Assembly (NCBI GenBank): GCA_029263555.1
Contig: JAJUFW010000013.1
Coordinates: 1-15,060 of the forward strand
DNA from: Alphaproteobacteria bacterium
GTDB lineage: Bacteria > Pseudomonadota > Alphaproteobacteria > DSM-16000 > Inquilinaceae
Direction of reading: 5' to 3'
Length of the DNA stretch: 15,060 bases
Part shown: positions 1 through 7,054 of the stretch, piece by piece
Layout of the letters: every line of letters starts with the position of its first letter
Position numbering within the stretch: position 1 is the first letter of the stretch
The notes under the pieces: model-generated
Database searches by the model: none
Seen by the model: the letters and a program-made list of their open reading frames with translations, nothing else
Told to the model about the DNA's origin: nothing
Program-made: the position numbers and the translations under genes

Positions 1-258
1 GATGCGGCGGCCGCCGTCCGCGAGTTCCGCGCCCTTACCACGACGCTCACGCAGATTGCCGAAAAGGTCGACGCGACCGTCACCCAGATCGGGCCGAAGT
101 TGGCCCGGTTCTCGTCCACGGGACTGACGGAATTCGGCCTGATGGCGTCCGATCTTCGCGACCTTGCGCGCAATCTTTCCCGATTGACGGAGCGGCTGGA
201 GCGCGATCCGTCGCGGTTTCTGTTCGGGGGCAGCAATCAGGGGGTGCCGGTTCGATGA
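1..258 (+). CDS. MCE/MlaD-family lipid-transport protein, C-terminal fragment
   Basis: Frame 1 is open from the window edge to a TGA at 256-258, giving 85 residues of a protein whose start lies outside. The visible part is a largely helical tail with heptad-like Leu/Ile/Val spacing. It ends in a segment reading RLERDPSRFLFGG, which is typical of the C-termini of MlaD/PqiB-type MCE proteins. These proteins form periplasmic rings or needles that carry phospholipids between the inner and outer membranes, with an ABC ATPase and permease. The MCE domain itself is not in the window, so the family call rests on this tail and on the partner gene: the TGA overlaps the ATG of a PqiC-like lipoprotein by 4 bp (ATGA), as in translationally coupled MCE operons. 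The ATPase and permease genes would be expected just upstream, outside the window. Confidence 0.75.
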   Translation, partial: DAAAAVREFRALTTTLTQIAEKVDATVTQIGPKLARFSSTGLTEFGLMASDLRDLARNLSRLTERLERDPSRFLFGGSNQGVPVR

Positions 259-929
259 TAGGCCGTTCGACAACCAGCCGCCGTTCGGGCCGGCGCGCCG
301 TCCTTCTTGGGGTGGCGGCGCTGGGGCTTGGCATTCTGTCCGGCTGCGGGGCCATTTCGATCCTGCCGCCGCCACCGCAGCTCTACACGCTGACGCCCAA
401 GAGCACCTTCGATCCCAACCTCCCGCATGTCAGTTGGCAGCTCCTCATCGAGCAGCCGGTCGCCGCTGCCGGGCTGGACACGGTCCGCGTGCCGCTCAGC
501 CAGTCGCCGATGACGCTCGACTACTATGCCGGGGTCGCCTGGACGGACCGGGCGCCCAGCATGGTCCAGAGACTTTTGATCGAAAGCTTCGAGAACTCGG
601 GCCGCATCATTTCGGTCGGTCGGGAATCAATCGGCTTGCGTGGCGACTTTCTGCTGCAGACCGAGCTTCGCGAATTCCAGGTTGAGCAGTGGGACGCCGA
701 TGCCCCGCCGCGCGTCCGGGTCCGGCTGGGCATAAAGCTGGTCGAGATGCCGGACAGGTCGATCATCGCGGGCAACGCCTTCGAAGCGGTGGTGCCTGCC
801 GCGTCGGAGGGCTTCGCCGACGTGATCTCGGCGTTCGACACCGCGCTCGGGACCGTGCTGAAGGACGTCGTCGCCTGGACGCTCACGACCGGCCAGAGCC
901 GGGTGGCGGGCGAGCCGAGATCCCTCTAG
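255..929 (+). CDS. ABC-type transport auxiliary lipoprotein, PqiC-like
   Basis: A 224-residue lipoprotein. Residues 1-30 form a basic n-region with an Arg pair (R13-R14), a hydrophobic stretch and a lipobox LSGC with the lipidated cysteine at C31. The body begins with the proline-rich linker and LYTLTP segment usual for the ABC-type transport auxiliary family (PqiC/YmbA type). It continues with a segment containing DYYAGVAWTDRAP, followed by RLLIESFENSGR, which matches the conserved core of that family. PqiC-type lipoproteins sit at the outer membrane and cap or dock the MCE protein of the transporter. The start overlaps the stop of the upstream MCE gene by 4 bp, so the two are almost certainly co-translated. 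Length is normal for the family. The substrate (phospholipid or another lipid) cannot be told from the sequence. Confidence 0.88.
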   Translation: MIGRSTTSRRSGRRAVLLGVAALGLGILSGCGAISILPPPPQLYTLTPKSTFDPNLPHVSWQLLIEQPVAAAGLDTVRVPLSQSPMTLDYYAGVAWTDRAPSMVQRLLIESFENSGRIISVGRESIGLRGDFLLQTELREFQVEQWDADAPPRVRVRLGIKLVEMPDRSIIAGNAFEAVVPAASEGFADVISAFDTALGTVLKDVVAWTLTTGQSRVAGEPRSL

Positions 930-978
930 AAGCTGAAGCCCCATGGACCGGTCCCCACGGAAACTCACCCGGAAAGCA

Positions 979-1977
979 ATGTCCAGATCAGTCGCAAGGC
1001 GGGTCGGCTTGTCCGTCCTTGCCACCTCTCTTCTCGTTCCGCCGGCCGCGGCGGAGACCACGGGCCTCACGGTCGGAGCCGGGAGGCCCGCCGGCGTCTA
1101 TCATCCGGTGACCGAGATCGTCGCCGGCCTGCTGACGGACGGGGTCGAGGGGCTCGATATCGGGATCGTCAGCACCGGCGGGTCCATGGAGAACCTGTCG
1201 CGCGTGGCGGTCGGGGATCTCTCCATGGGCATCGCGCGCTCCGACGTCCTCAACGATGCGCTTCTCGGCTTCGGGGCGTTCGAGGGCGTGGAGCCGATGT
1301 CCGATCTCCGCCTGCTCTTCGCACTTTATGCCGAGCCGCTGGTGATCATCGCCCGGGCCGATGCCGGCATCGCCTCGCTGGATGACCTCGCCGGCAAGAC
1401 GGTCAACATCGGTCCCGCCGGTTCGGCCAGCCGAACCGTCCTGGAGCAGGTTCTGGAAGCCTGGGAGCCGGCCGGGGAGGGGCTGGGCGCGGTGGAGGAA
1501 CTGCCGGTCGAGGAACAGGTCGGCGCGCTCTGCGACGGTCGGGTCGATGCGATCGCCTTCATTTCGGCGACCCCCACGGCCACGGTCGCCGAGGCGCTGA
1601 AGGCCTGCGAGACCGTGCTGGTGCCGATCGAGGGCGCCCCATTCACGCAGATCCTGGAAACGCAGCCTCATTTCGTCGCCACCACCATTCCCGCCGGCAT
1701 CTACGAAGGTCAGGCCCAGGACGTGCAGACACTGGGGCCGGTCGCAGCCGTCGTGGTCGGTGCCGATATGGCGGACGACCTCGCCTATCGCCTGACCCGA
1801 GCGCTGTTCGAACGCCTGGACGAGCTGGACCGTCTGCTTCCGGTCGTGCCCGGGATCGGTGCGGAGGCACGGACCGGCGGGGGTCTGGGCGCTCCCCTCC
1901 ATCCCGGCGCTATCCGCTACTACCGCGAGGCCGACCTGCTGGCCGACGATCCCGGCGACGCGCCCGCCGAGGATTAG
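979..1977 (+). CDS. TAXI family TRAP transporter solute-binding protein
   Basis: From ATG 979 this is a 332-residue periplasmic protein. Residues 1-25 are a clear Sec signal peptide: basic start, hydrophobic VGLSVLATSLLV, then PPAAA before ETT. The mature start (LTVGAGRPAGVYHPVTEIVAGLL), the GSASRTVLEQVLEAW segment in the middle and a HPGAIRYYREADLL motif near the end are hallmarks of TAXI-type binding proteins. These bind small acids such as glutamate or 2-oxoglutarate-like compounds for TRAP carriers. An in-frame ATG at 943 would add 12 basic residues. I prefer 979 because it gives a standard-length signal peptide and has GGA about 5 bases upstream, but neither ribosome-binding site is strong. 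No TRAP membrane subunit follows. The gene instead sits about 50 bp (or 13 bp, with the other start) behind the lipid-transport lipoprotein, so it may be co-transcribed with the MCE operon. The ligand is unknown. Confidence 0.88.
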   Translation: MSRSVARRVGLSVLATSLLVPPAAAETTGLTVGAGRPAGVYHPVTEIVAGLLTDGVEGLDIGIVSTGGSMENLSRVAVGDLSMGIARSDVLNDALLGFGAFEGVEPMSDLRLLFALYAEPLVIIARADAGIASLDDLAGKTVNIGPAGSASRTVLEQVLEAWEPAGEGLGAVEELPVEEQVGALCDGRVDAIAFISATPTATVAEALKACETVLVPIEGAPFTQILETQPHFVATTIPAGIYEGQAQDVQTLGPVAAVVVGADMADDLAYRLTRALFERLDELDRLLPVVPGIGAEARTGGGLGAPLHPGAIRYYREADLLADDPGDAPAED

Positions 1978-2008
1978 CCGTTACGGTCGTCCGACCTATC
2001 AAATACCA

Positions 2009-2027
2009 GACAAATGTGCGACAAATG
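2009..2027 (+). repeat. 11-bp-spaced direct repeat GACAAATG upstream of the DUF2336 gene
   Basis: The octamer GACAAATG occurs at 2009-2016 and again at 2020-2027. The start-to-start distance is 11 bp, close to one turn of the DNA helix, which is the geometry expected for a protein bound twice on the same face. It lies 66 bp before the DUF2336 start, in a visibly AT-richer patch. It could be an operator, but with two short copies chance is possible. Confidence 0.4.
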
Positions 2028-2031
2028 CTTG

Positions 2032-2047
2032 GTAAACGTGTATTAAC
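2032..2047 (+). promoter_or_regulatory. Candidate CtrA-like box upstream of the DUF2336 gene
   Basis: Positions 2032-2047 read GTAA, seven bases, then TTAAC. This is one mismatch from TTAA-N7-TTAA(C), the binding consensus of the alphaproteobacterial cell-cycle and motility regulator CtrA. It sits 45 bp upstream of the ATG at 2093, a reasonable position for promoter control. The sequence match is seen directly; regulation by CtrA is inference, and no obvious -35/-10 pair could be settled nearby. Confidence 0.35.
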
Positions 2048-2092
2048 AAGCACGATGCCACGGTAGCGGGAAACGGCCAGGAGGGGATTCTG

Positions 2093-3211
2093 ATGAAGGG
2101 CGATCTTACTCAGGAGGACGTCGCGCGGTTGCTCTCCGACCCGTCGGCGAGCAACCGGGCAGAGACGGCCGGCAAGGTCGCCGCCCAGATCGAAACCGGC
2201 TCGCTGAGCGCCGAGGGGCGTCGCATGGCGGAGGACATCATCCGGGTGATGGCGCGTGACGCCTCCGTCATGGTCCGCGAGGCCGTGGCGCTCAACCTCA
2301 AATCCTCCGCGGGCCTTCCGCGCGACGTCGCCCTGACGCTGGCCCGGGACATCGACAGCGTCGCCCTGCCGGTGCTGGAATTCTCGGATGTGCTGACCGA
2401 CGAGGATCTCCTGGAGCTGATTGCCGAGGCGAAGGTCGAGAGGCAGGAGGCGATCGCCCGCCGCCGCGAGGTCTCGGGCGTGGTCGCGGATGCGCTGGTC
2501 GAGACGGGGAGCGAGCGCGTCGTGACGGCGCTGGTCGGAAACGATGGCGCCGACCTCAGCGAGTTGACGCTGAGCCGGGTCGTCGATCGCTTCGGCGAGA
2601 ACGGAGAGGTCCAGACCGCCATGGTCCGGCGGAGCCGGCTGCCGATCTCGGTTTCCGAACGTCTGGTCGCCAAGCTCAGCGATCACCTGCGCGACTACCT
2701 GGTGAAGCACCACGAGCTTTCCGTCGACACGGCCAGCGATATCGTGTTCCGCGCTCGTGAGCGGACCATCCTCAATCTCGCCTCCGGCGATGCAGGAGAG
2801 GACGATGTCGTCCAGTTGACCACCCAGCTTGCCGCGAAGGGGCGGCTGACGCCCTCGCTCGTGCTGCGGGCCCTCTGCATCGGCGATCTGGTCTTCTTCG
2901 AAGCGGCCATGGCGGCCCTGGCCGGCGTGCCGGTCGAGAATGCGCGCATCCTCATCCATGACCGCGGGCCGCTCGGCCTGAAGTCGATCCATGAGAAGGC
3001 CGGGCTGCCGGCGACGCTGCTGCCGACCATCCGCACGGCGCTCCAGATCGCGAGCGAGACGCATTTCGGCGCTGCCGACGACCGGGAGACGTACAGCCGG
3101 ACGGTGCTGGAGCGGATCCTGACCCAATGCGTCGACCTGCGCGACGAGGACGAAGCGTTCCTCCTGCGCAAGCTCCACGACCTGATGGGGGACGAGGTCG
3201 CCGCGCCCTGA
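2093..3211 (+). CDS. DUF2336 domain-containing protein
   Basis: A 372-residue cytoplasmic protein without signal peptide or membrane segment. The first ~110 residues resemble helical HEAT-like repeats, with phrases typical of DUF2336 proteins: LLSDPSASNRAETAGKVA, the MAEDIIRVMARDASVMVREA segment, DVALTLARDIDSVALPVLEF and VLTDEDLLELI. The rest continues as paired helices, including RVVDRFGENG and SERLVAKLSDHLRDYLV, up to a charged C-terminus. The family is found mostly in Alphaproteobacteria, often beside signalling or motility genes, and its molecular role is not established; helical-repeat scaffolding or binding is the usual guess. The start is set by a strong ribosome-binding site, AGGAGGGG at 2079-2086, six bases before the ATG. 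The 115-bp leader holds a near-consensus CtrA box and a direct repeat, so the gene probably has its own promoter. Confidence 0.88.
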   Translation: MKGDLTQEDVARLLSDPSASNRAETAGKVAAQIETGSLSAEGRRMAEDIIRVMARDASVMVREAVALNLKSSAGLPRDVALTLARDIDSVALPVLEFSDVLTDEDLLELIAEAKVERQEAIARRREVSGVVADALVETGSERVVTALVGNDGADLSELTLSRVVDRFGENGEVQTAMVRRSRLPISVSERLVAKLSDHLRDYLVKHHELSVDTASDIVFRARERTILNLASGDAGEDDVVQLTTQLAAKGRLTPSLVLRALCIGDLVFFEAAMAALAGVPVENARILIHDRGPLGLKSIHEKAGLPATLLPTIRTALQIASETHFGAADDRETYSRTVLERILTQCVDLRDEDEAFLLRKLHDLMGDEVAAP

Positions 3212-3239
3212 CGGCGCTCAGCCGGCGGAAGCCCGTCAG
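3208..3239. terminator. Shared hairpin spanning both stop codons of convergent genes
   Basis: CTGACGG at 3208-3214 pairs with CCGTCAG at 3233-3239 around an 18-base GC-rich spacer. The left arm contains the TGA of the DUF2336 gene (3209-3211). The right arm contains, on the other strand, the TGA of the small convergent gene (3236-3238). There is no T-run on either side, so this is at best a weak or bidirectional transcription end. Confidence 0.35.
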
Positions 3240-3439
3240 ACCAGAATGTCGACGTATTGGCCGCGCCGGTCGCGACGGCGGCCCTTGGCGCGGAGGCCTT
3301 CGGCCTTTTGCAGACCGTCGATGGCCTCCATCGTCTCCGGACGGACGTTCTGGCTGCTGCGCGCCTGCTTCTGGGCCTGCGTCGGCGCTACGACGGCGAC
3401 CGTCGGCAGGGGCATGGGGACGGGCGGGACGATCGGCAC
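3236..3439 (-). CDS. Small hypothetical protein, GTG start
   Basis: A 67-residue minus-strand reading frame that I do not assign to a named family. It starts with a proline/valine-rich stretch (MPIVPPVPMPLPTVAVVAP), continues with a Gln/Ala/Lys-rich middle and ends in a very basic segment, RAKGRRRDRRGQYVDILV. The only in-frame upstream start is GTG at 3437-3439, because a stop lies two codons before it; TGAGG about 8 bases upstream could serve as its ribosome-binding site. Small proteins ending in an Arg/Gly-rich stretch plus a short hydrophobic V-D-I-x-V tail occur in Rhodospirillales genomes, and the frame stops 24 bp short of the convergent DUF2336 gene without overlap; both support a real gene. 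Opposite frames here give longer but low-complexity Arg/Pro translations that I regard as shadows. Confidence 0.5.
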   Translation of the reverse strand: MPIVPPVPMPLPTVAVVAPTQAQKQARSSQNVRPETMEAIDGLQKAEGLRAKGRRRDRRGQYVDILV

Positions 3440-3664
3440 CGGTCAGGCCTCACCCGTCGAGACATTGCCTTCCGGGCCGCGACCGCGGCGCGGGCGAATT
3501 CTGGTCCTGGCGCTGGCCATCCTGGCGATCCTGCCGTGACTGATCCGGGGACTTTATGGAAATGCGTCCGGCCGGGCAAGTATATTGCGCGGCTAGGATG
3601 TTGACGGCTCGCGCCGGGGCCATTATCGGGCAGGGCGAAGCTGCTGCGGATTTGGGGTGGATCA

Positions 3665-4588
3665 ATGCGGATCGGCATCGATCTTGGCGGTACGAAGATT
3701 GAGGCGATTGCCCTGGACGGGGACGGCCGCGAGCTGGCCCGGTATCGGGTGCCGACGCCGCGCCACGACTATGATGCGTCGGTCCAGGCGATCGTGGATC
3801 TGGTCCGTCGGCTGGAGCAGGAGACCGGGCGCCGGGGCAGTGTCGGGATGGGCATCCCGGGGTCGATCTCGGCGCTGACCGGAACCGTAAAGAACGCGAA
3901 CTCCGTCTGGCTGAACGGCCGCCCGCTCCATCTCGACGTGGGGCGTGCGCTGGAGCGCCCGATCCGCTGTGCCAACGACGCGAACTGCCTTGCGGTCTCC
4001 GAAGCGACAGACGGGGCGGCGGCCGGCGCGGACGTCGTGCTCGGCATCATCATCGGCACCGGGTCCGGCGCCGGAATCGCCATCGACGGCCGGGTGCATG
4101 CCGGCCGGAACGGCGTCGCCGGCGAATGGGGGCACATCCCGCTGCCATGGCCGACTCCCGAGGAATATCCCGGACCGGAATGCTATTGCGGCAAGAGGGG
4201 GTGCCAGGAAAGCTGGGTCTCGGGAACCGGGTTCGAAGACGATTTCGAAAGGGCGACGGGGCGGCGGCTGAAGGGGGCGGAGATCGCTGCGCTGGCCGCT
4301 GCCGGGGATGCGCCCGCGACGGCGGCGCTCGACCGCTATATCGACCGGCTCGGGCGCGCCATAGGCCAGGCGGTCAACCTGCTGGATCCGGACGTGGTCG
4401 TTCTCGGCGGCGGCATGTCGAACGTGGAAGTCCTCTACGAGAGGTTGCCCGGGGAGCTGCCGCGCTGGGTTTTCGGCCGGGAGGTCGACACCCCGATCCG
4501 CCGCGCCGTCCATGGCGACTCCAGCGGCGTGCGGGGCGCCGCTTGGCTCTGGGGCGAAGGAGAGGACTGGGAAGGGCAGGCGCCTTAA
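3665..4588 (+). CDS. mak: ROK family fructokinase (Mak type)
   Basis: A 307-residue sugar kinase that follows the E. coli Mak fructokinase closely along its full length, as far as I can recall that sequence. Visible landmarks: the N-terminal phosphate-binding DLGGTKIE (6-13), the substrate loop GMGIPGSIS (61-69) with VKNANSVWLNG (75-85), the catalytic aspartate D105 in CANDANC, the second ATP loop GTGSGAG (131-137), the zinc ligands H157 in GEWGH and C173, C175 and C180 in CYCGKRGC, and VVVLGGGMSN. Enzymes of this group phosphorylate fructose (and sometimes mannose or glucose) at the 6-position with ATP in the cytoplasm. N-acetylglucosamine kinase NagK is the nearest alternative. GGGGTGG lies about 6 bases before the ATG. 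There is no sugar transporter nearby, so the kinase probably acts on sugar freed inside the cell or imported elsewhere. The preceding 225 bp contain no gene I can support. Confidence 0.9.
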   Translation: MRIGIDLGGTKIEAIALDGDGRELARYRVPTPRHDYDASVQAIVDLVRRLEQETGRRGSVGMGIPGSISALTGTVKNANSVWLNGRPLHLDVGRALERPIRCANDANCLAVSEATDGAAAGADVVLGIIIGTGSGAGIAIDGRVHAGRNGVAGEWGHIPLPWPTPEEYPGPECYCGKRGCQESWVSGTGFEDDFERATGRRLKGAEIAALAAAGDAPATAALDRYIDRLGRAIGQAVNLLDPDVVVLGGGMSNVEVLYERLPGELPRWVFGREVDTPIRRAVHGDSSGVRGAAWLWGEGEDWEGQAP

Positions 4589-4620
4589 CCGAAGCGCCGT
4601 GCACCTGCGCAGCCTGTCCT

Positions 4621-4640
4621 GCAATCGTAGGACCGATTGC
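4621..4640. repeat. Small perfect inverted repeat downstream of mak
   Basis: GCAATCG at 4621-4627 and CGATTGC at 4634-4640 form a 7-bp perfect stem with a 6-base loop, 32 bp past the mak stop. It has no T-run. It may be an operator-like site or part of the transcription end between two convergent genes. Confidence 0.35.
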
Positions 4641-4671
4641 GGGCGAGGGGCGCCAGCCTACGCTCCGTCCG

Positions 4672-4710
4672 GGCGGGCGTTCCCCGGATGTGCGTTCCGG
4701 GAAGCCCGCC
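4672..4710. terminator. GC-rich hairpin between convergent mak and carboxypeptidase genes
   Basis: The left arm 4672-4687 (GGCGGGC, TTC, CCGG with two single-base interruptions) pairs with 4697-4710 (CCGG, GAA, GCCCGCC) around a 9-base loop, giving about 14 base pairs. It lies between two convergent stop codons (4588 and 4762), where a bidirectional transcription end is expected. No T-run follows on either strand, so termination would not be of the textbook intrinsic kind. Confidence 0.45.
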
Positions 4711-4761
4711 GGCCGAAATCCTGCCCCGCTGCCATCCGCGGCTTCCGGGCAGGCGCGCGCC

Positions 4762-6198
4762 TCAGGAGCGGCTGTCGGGGGCGATCGGCAGGCAGGGACT
4801 ACCGGCCTTGGTGAGGGCGGCGCAGGCGCTTGCGGCGGTGTCCTCGGTCAGGCCGGTGAGCCGGGCCCGGAACAGCCGGCCGCTGTTCGTATGGATCTCC
4901 AGGAGCATCTCCCCCGCGTCCTTCAGGATGTCGGGAACCGTGCTGCGCGCCATGGACAGCGCACGGCCGCCGGCGTCGGGATCGCTGAAGGCGCCGACCT
5001 GGATGCTCCAGTCCGAACCGTCGCCCGGGATATCGCCGCCGACGGTGCCTTCGGGAAAGCCGTTGGCTGCCGACAGGGCGACCAGGGACAGATCCTCGTA
5101 GGGGGATTGGACCGGTGCCGGCGGCGTGGGCGGAACAGGCACCTTGGCCATCGCAGAGGGGATCGGGTTCGCGGCCGCGACCAGCTCGCTGGCCAGCTGC
5201 GCCGCGGACTGGGCGAAGGGAGAGCGTGCGTCTTCCGCCACGGTGATCGGTCCGGTGATGCCCGGACGCGGCGTCGGCAGCGGCGGCTTGAAAGGCAGGA
5301 ACGTGCTCTCGCCATGGGCGATCAGGTACTGGCCCCGGCTGCTGCGGAAGGCCTCGTCCATCAGCTCCGCGACGCGGGCGTCCCGGCTGGCGGCTGTGCG
5401 CCCGCCGAAGACGACCGTGATCAGGCGCAGGTTCCCCCGCTTCGCCGATGCGACCAGATTGAAGCCGGACGCCCGGATATAGCCGGTCTTCATGCCGTCC
5501 ATCCCGGCATAGCGTTCCATCAGCCGGTTATGGGTGCGGTAGGTGGTGCCGCGATAGGTCCAGCTCTTGGTGCCGAAATAGTGGTACCGCTCGGGGAAGT
5601 CGCGCATCACGGCCCGGGCGAGGGTCGCCATGTCCCGAGCCGTCGACACCTGCTCGTTGTTGGGCAGGCCGTGGGCGTTGCGGAACACCGTGTTCGTCAT
5701 CCCGAGCGCCCGTGCCTGGTCGGTCATCATCCGCGCGAACTGGGTTTCCGTTCCGCCGATCGCTTCGCCGAGCGCCGTGGCGATGTCGTTCGCGGACTTG
5801 GTGACCAGCGCGTAGATCGCATCCTCGACCCGGATGGTGGACCCGGCGGGCAGCCCCAGCTTCGAAGGCGCCTGGCCGGCCGCATGCCGGGAAATCGGGA
5901 TCTGCTGGTTGAGCGACAGCCTGCCTTCGTCGATCGCCTTGAAGGTCAGGTAGAGCGTCATGAGCTTGGTGAGCGAGGCCGGATGGAGCTGCTTGTCCGC
6001 CCGCGATTCGTGCAGGACCTCGCCGGTCACGGCGTCGATGACGATGGCGGCGTATTTGTCGTTGGCGCTGGCCGGTGCAGCCACGCTCAGCGAAAGGGCA
6101 ACCAGGACCAGGGTCCAGAATAGCCGGGCTGCAACCAGCCAACCCCGTCCGTCGCTGTCAGCCGCCCCGTGCGAGCGGCGACCTGCCAAGGCCCCCAT
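4762..6198 (-). CDS. D-alanyl-D-alanine carboxypeptidase (S11) with C-terminal SPOR domain
   Basis: A serine D,D-carboxypeptidase that trims the terminal D-Ala from peptidoglycan stem peptides in the periplasm. From ATG 6198 it has 478 residues: a long signal sequence ending at ASA before NDKYAA, then the penicillin-binding fold with the active-site motifs SLTK (75-78), SAN (135-137) and KTG (237-239). A Pro/Ala-rich linker of about 90 residues follows, and a SPOR domain from about 396 (WSIQVGAFSDPDAGGRAL) to the end. SPOR domains bind glycan strands stripped of stem peptides at the division site, so this enzyme is probably recruited to the septum. GGGGGAG 6 bases before ATG 6198 decides the start; the frame extends six codons upstream to a TTG (6216) with no ribosome-binding site. 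It resembles DacC/DacF-type proteins but with the added SPOR module. It is divergent from the lipoprotein at 6344 and convergent with mak. Confidence 0.92.
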   Translation of the reverse strand: MGALAGRRSHGAADSDGRGWLVAARLFWTLVLVALSLSVAAPASANDKYAAIVIDAVTGEVLHESRADKQLHPASLTKLMTLYLTFKAIDEGRLSLNQQIPISRHAAGQAPSKLGLPAGSTIRVEDAIYALVTKSANDIATALGEAIGGTETQFARMMTDQARALGMTNTVFRNAHGLPNNEQVSTARDMATLARAVMRDFPERYHYFGTKSWTYRGTTYRTHNRLMERYAGMDGMKTGYIRASGFNLVASAKRGNLRLITVVFGGRTAASRDARVAELMDEAFRSSRGQYLIAHGESTFLPFKPPLPTPRPGITGPITVAEDARSPFAQSAAQLASELVAAANPIPSAMAKVPVPPTPPAPVQSPYEDLSLVALSAANGFPEGTVGGDIPGDGSDWSIQVGAFSDPDAGGRALSMARSTVPDILKDAGEMLLEIHTNSGRLFRARLTGLTEDTAASACAALTKAGSPCLPIAPDSRS

Positions 6199-6343
6199 CA
6201 GGTCTCTCCCCCGCAAACCCCATATGGCCCATCGACTTGGGCCGATTCGCTAATCTAAGTTCATATCAAAATCGCTGTCCAGATTATCGGCGAAAAAGGG
6301 TAAACACTTTCTTTGCGATCTTGCGCGGGCGGATGAGGCTTGA

Positions 6344-7042
6344 ATGGCGTCGAGAGCGGTCCTGTTGCTGTTTGCGGTTCTGGCATCCGCGGCCTGTGCC
6401 TACCGTGGGCCCGCCGAGCCGGCCAATCTGCCGGCGCAGCGCGCCACCTTCTTCAGCTGGCTCGGCGGCGAGGACATCCGCGCCGCCTGCGCAGCCGGGA
6501 CCGCCGACCGGTATCGCATGATCTACAATGCGGATTTCAACGACCAGGTGCGCGGCTATGAGATCGTGCCGTCCGCCGGCGGGGGCGGCACGCTGTTTCA
6601 GACGGTGGACCGGGGCCTCGTGCTGGACGGGCCGGTCGACCTCATGCGTCCGCTTTCGATCGGGGCGCCGGTTCGGGTCGAAACGCCGCTGTCGCCGGAG
6701 GACATGGCGGCCGCGGCGGCGCTGCTGCAGGCAAGCGGCGCCTTCGACGCGCCGCCAGTCGGGCTCCGACTCCGCTCCCAGGAGCATTTCTGGGTCGTCA
6801 GCGGCTGTCGCGACGGCCGGTTCTTCCTGACGGCCTACCGATACCCGTCCGACCGGTTCGATGGCATCCGGTTTGCCGAATTCCTGGCCGCGCACGACGC
6901 GACCGGGATCCCGTTCCCGGCCCCGGCCTCACCGCTGGGCGGCCATCTTTCCCGCTGTCCCGACAGCCGCTCGCGCGGCTATGTCTGCTTCACTCGGCAG
7001 GTCGGCGCGGACGGGCTGGTCGGGTGGGGGAGCCTTCTCTAG
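6344..7042 (+). CDS. Uncharacterised lipoprotein with four conserved-looking cysteines
   Basis: A 232-residue predicted lipoprotein: a short signal with hydrophobic VLLLFAVLA and lipobox SAAC, lipidated at C18. I do not assign it to a named family, although the segment WLGGEDIRAACAAGTADRYRMIYNADF resembles uncharacterised lipoproteins I associate with Rhodospirillales. After the lipid cysteine there are exactly four others, C49, C155, C205 and C215, an even number compatible with two disulfide bonds in the periplasm. The body looks globular, mixed alpha/beta, without repeats or membrane segments. GAGG lies about 5 bases before the ATG. The gene is divergent from the carboxypeptidase across a 145-bp AT-richer gap that must hold both promoters. 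The next gene, the phasin, has its own promoter. Confidence 0.7.
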   Translation: MASRAVLLLFAVLASAACAYRGPAEPANLPAQRATFFSWLGGEDIRAACAAGTADRYRMIYNADFNDQVRGYEIVPSAGGGGTLFQTVDRGLVLDGPVDLMRPLSIGAPVRVETPLSPEDMAAAAALLQASGAFDAPPVGLRLRSQEHFWVVSGCRDGRFFLTAYRYPSDRFDGIRFAEFLAAHDATGIPFPAPASPLGGHLSRCPDSRSRGYVCFTRQVGADGLVGWGSLL

Positions 7043-7054
7043 CTGGTTGTGCGC

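Noticed and set aside
1910..3178. A 422-codon minus-strand open frame opposite the DUF2336 gene
   Set aside because: The plus-strand gene has a strong ribosome-binding site and family signatures; the antisense frame has neither.
3246..3539. A 97-residue plus-strand frame ending in a hydrophobic RILVLALAILAILP tail
   Set aside because: The tail looks like a membrane helix, but the rest is Arg/Pro low complexity and it opposes the better-supported 67-residue minus-strand gene. I treat it as chance.
3556..3705. A short plus-strand frame running into the start of mak
   Set aside because: It overlaps the mak start in another frame, has no ribosome-binding site and shows no protein-like pattern.
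4126..6123. A 665-codon plus-strand open frame opposite the carboxypeptidase gene
   Set aside because: Its product is Arg/Gly/Ala-rich and it runs across the end of mak and through a well-supported minus-strand gene. It is a compositional shadow.
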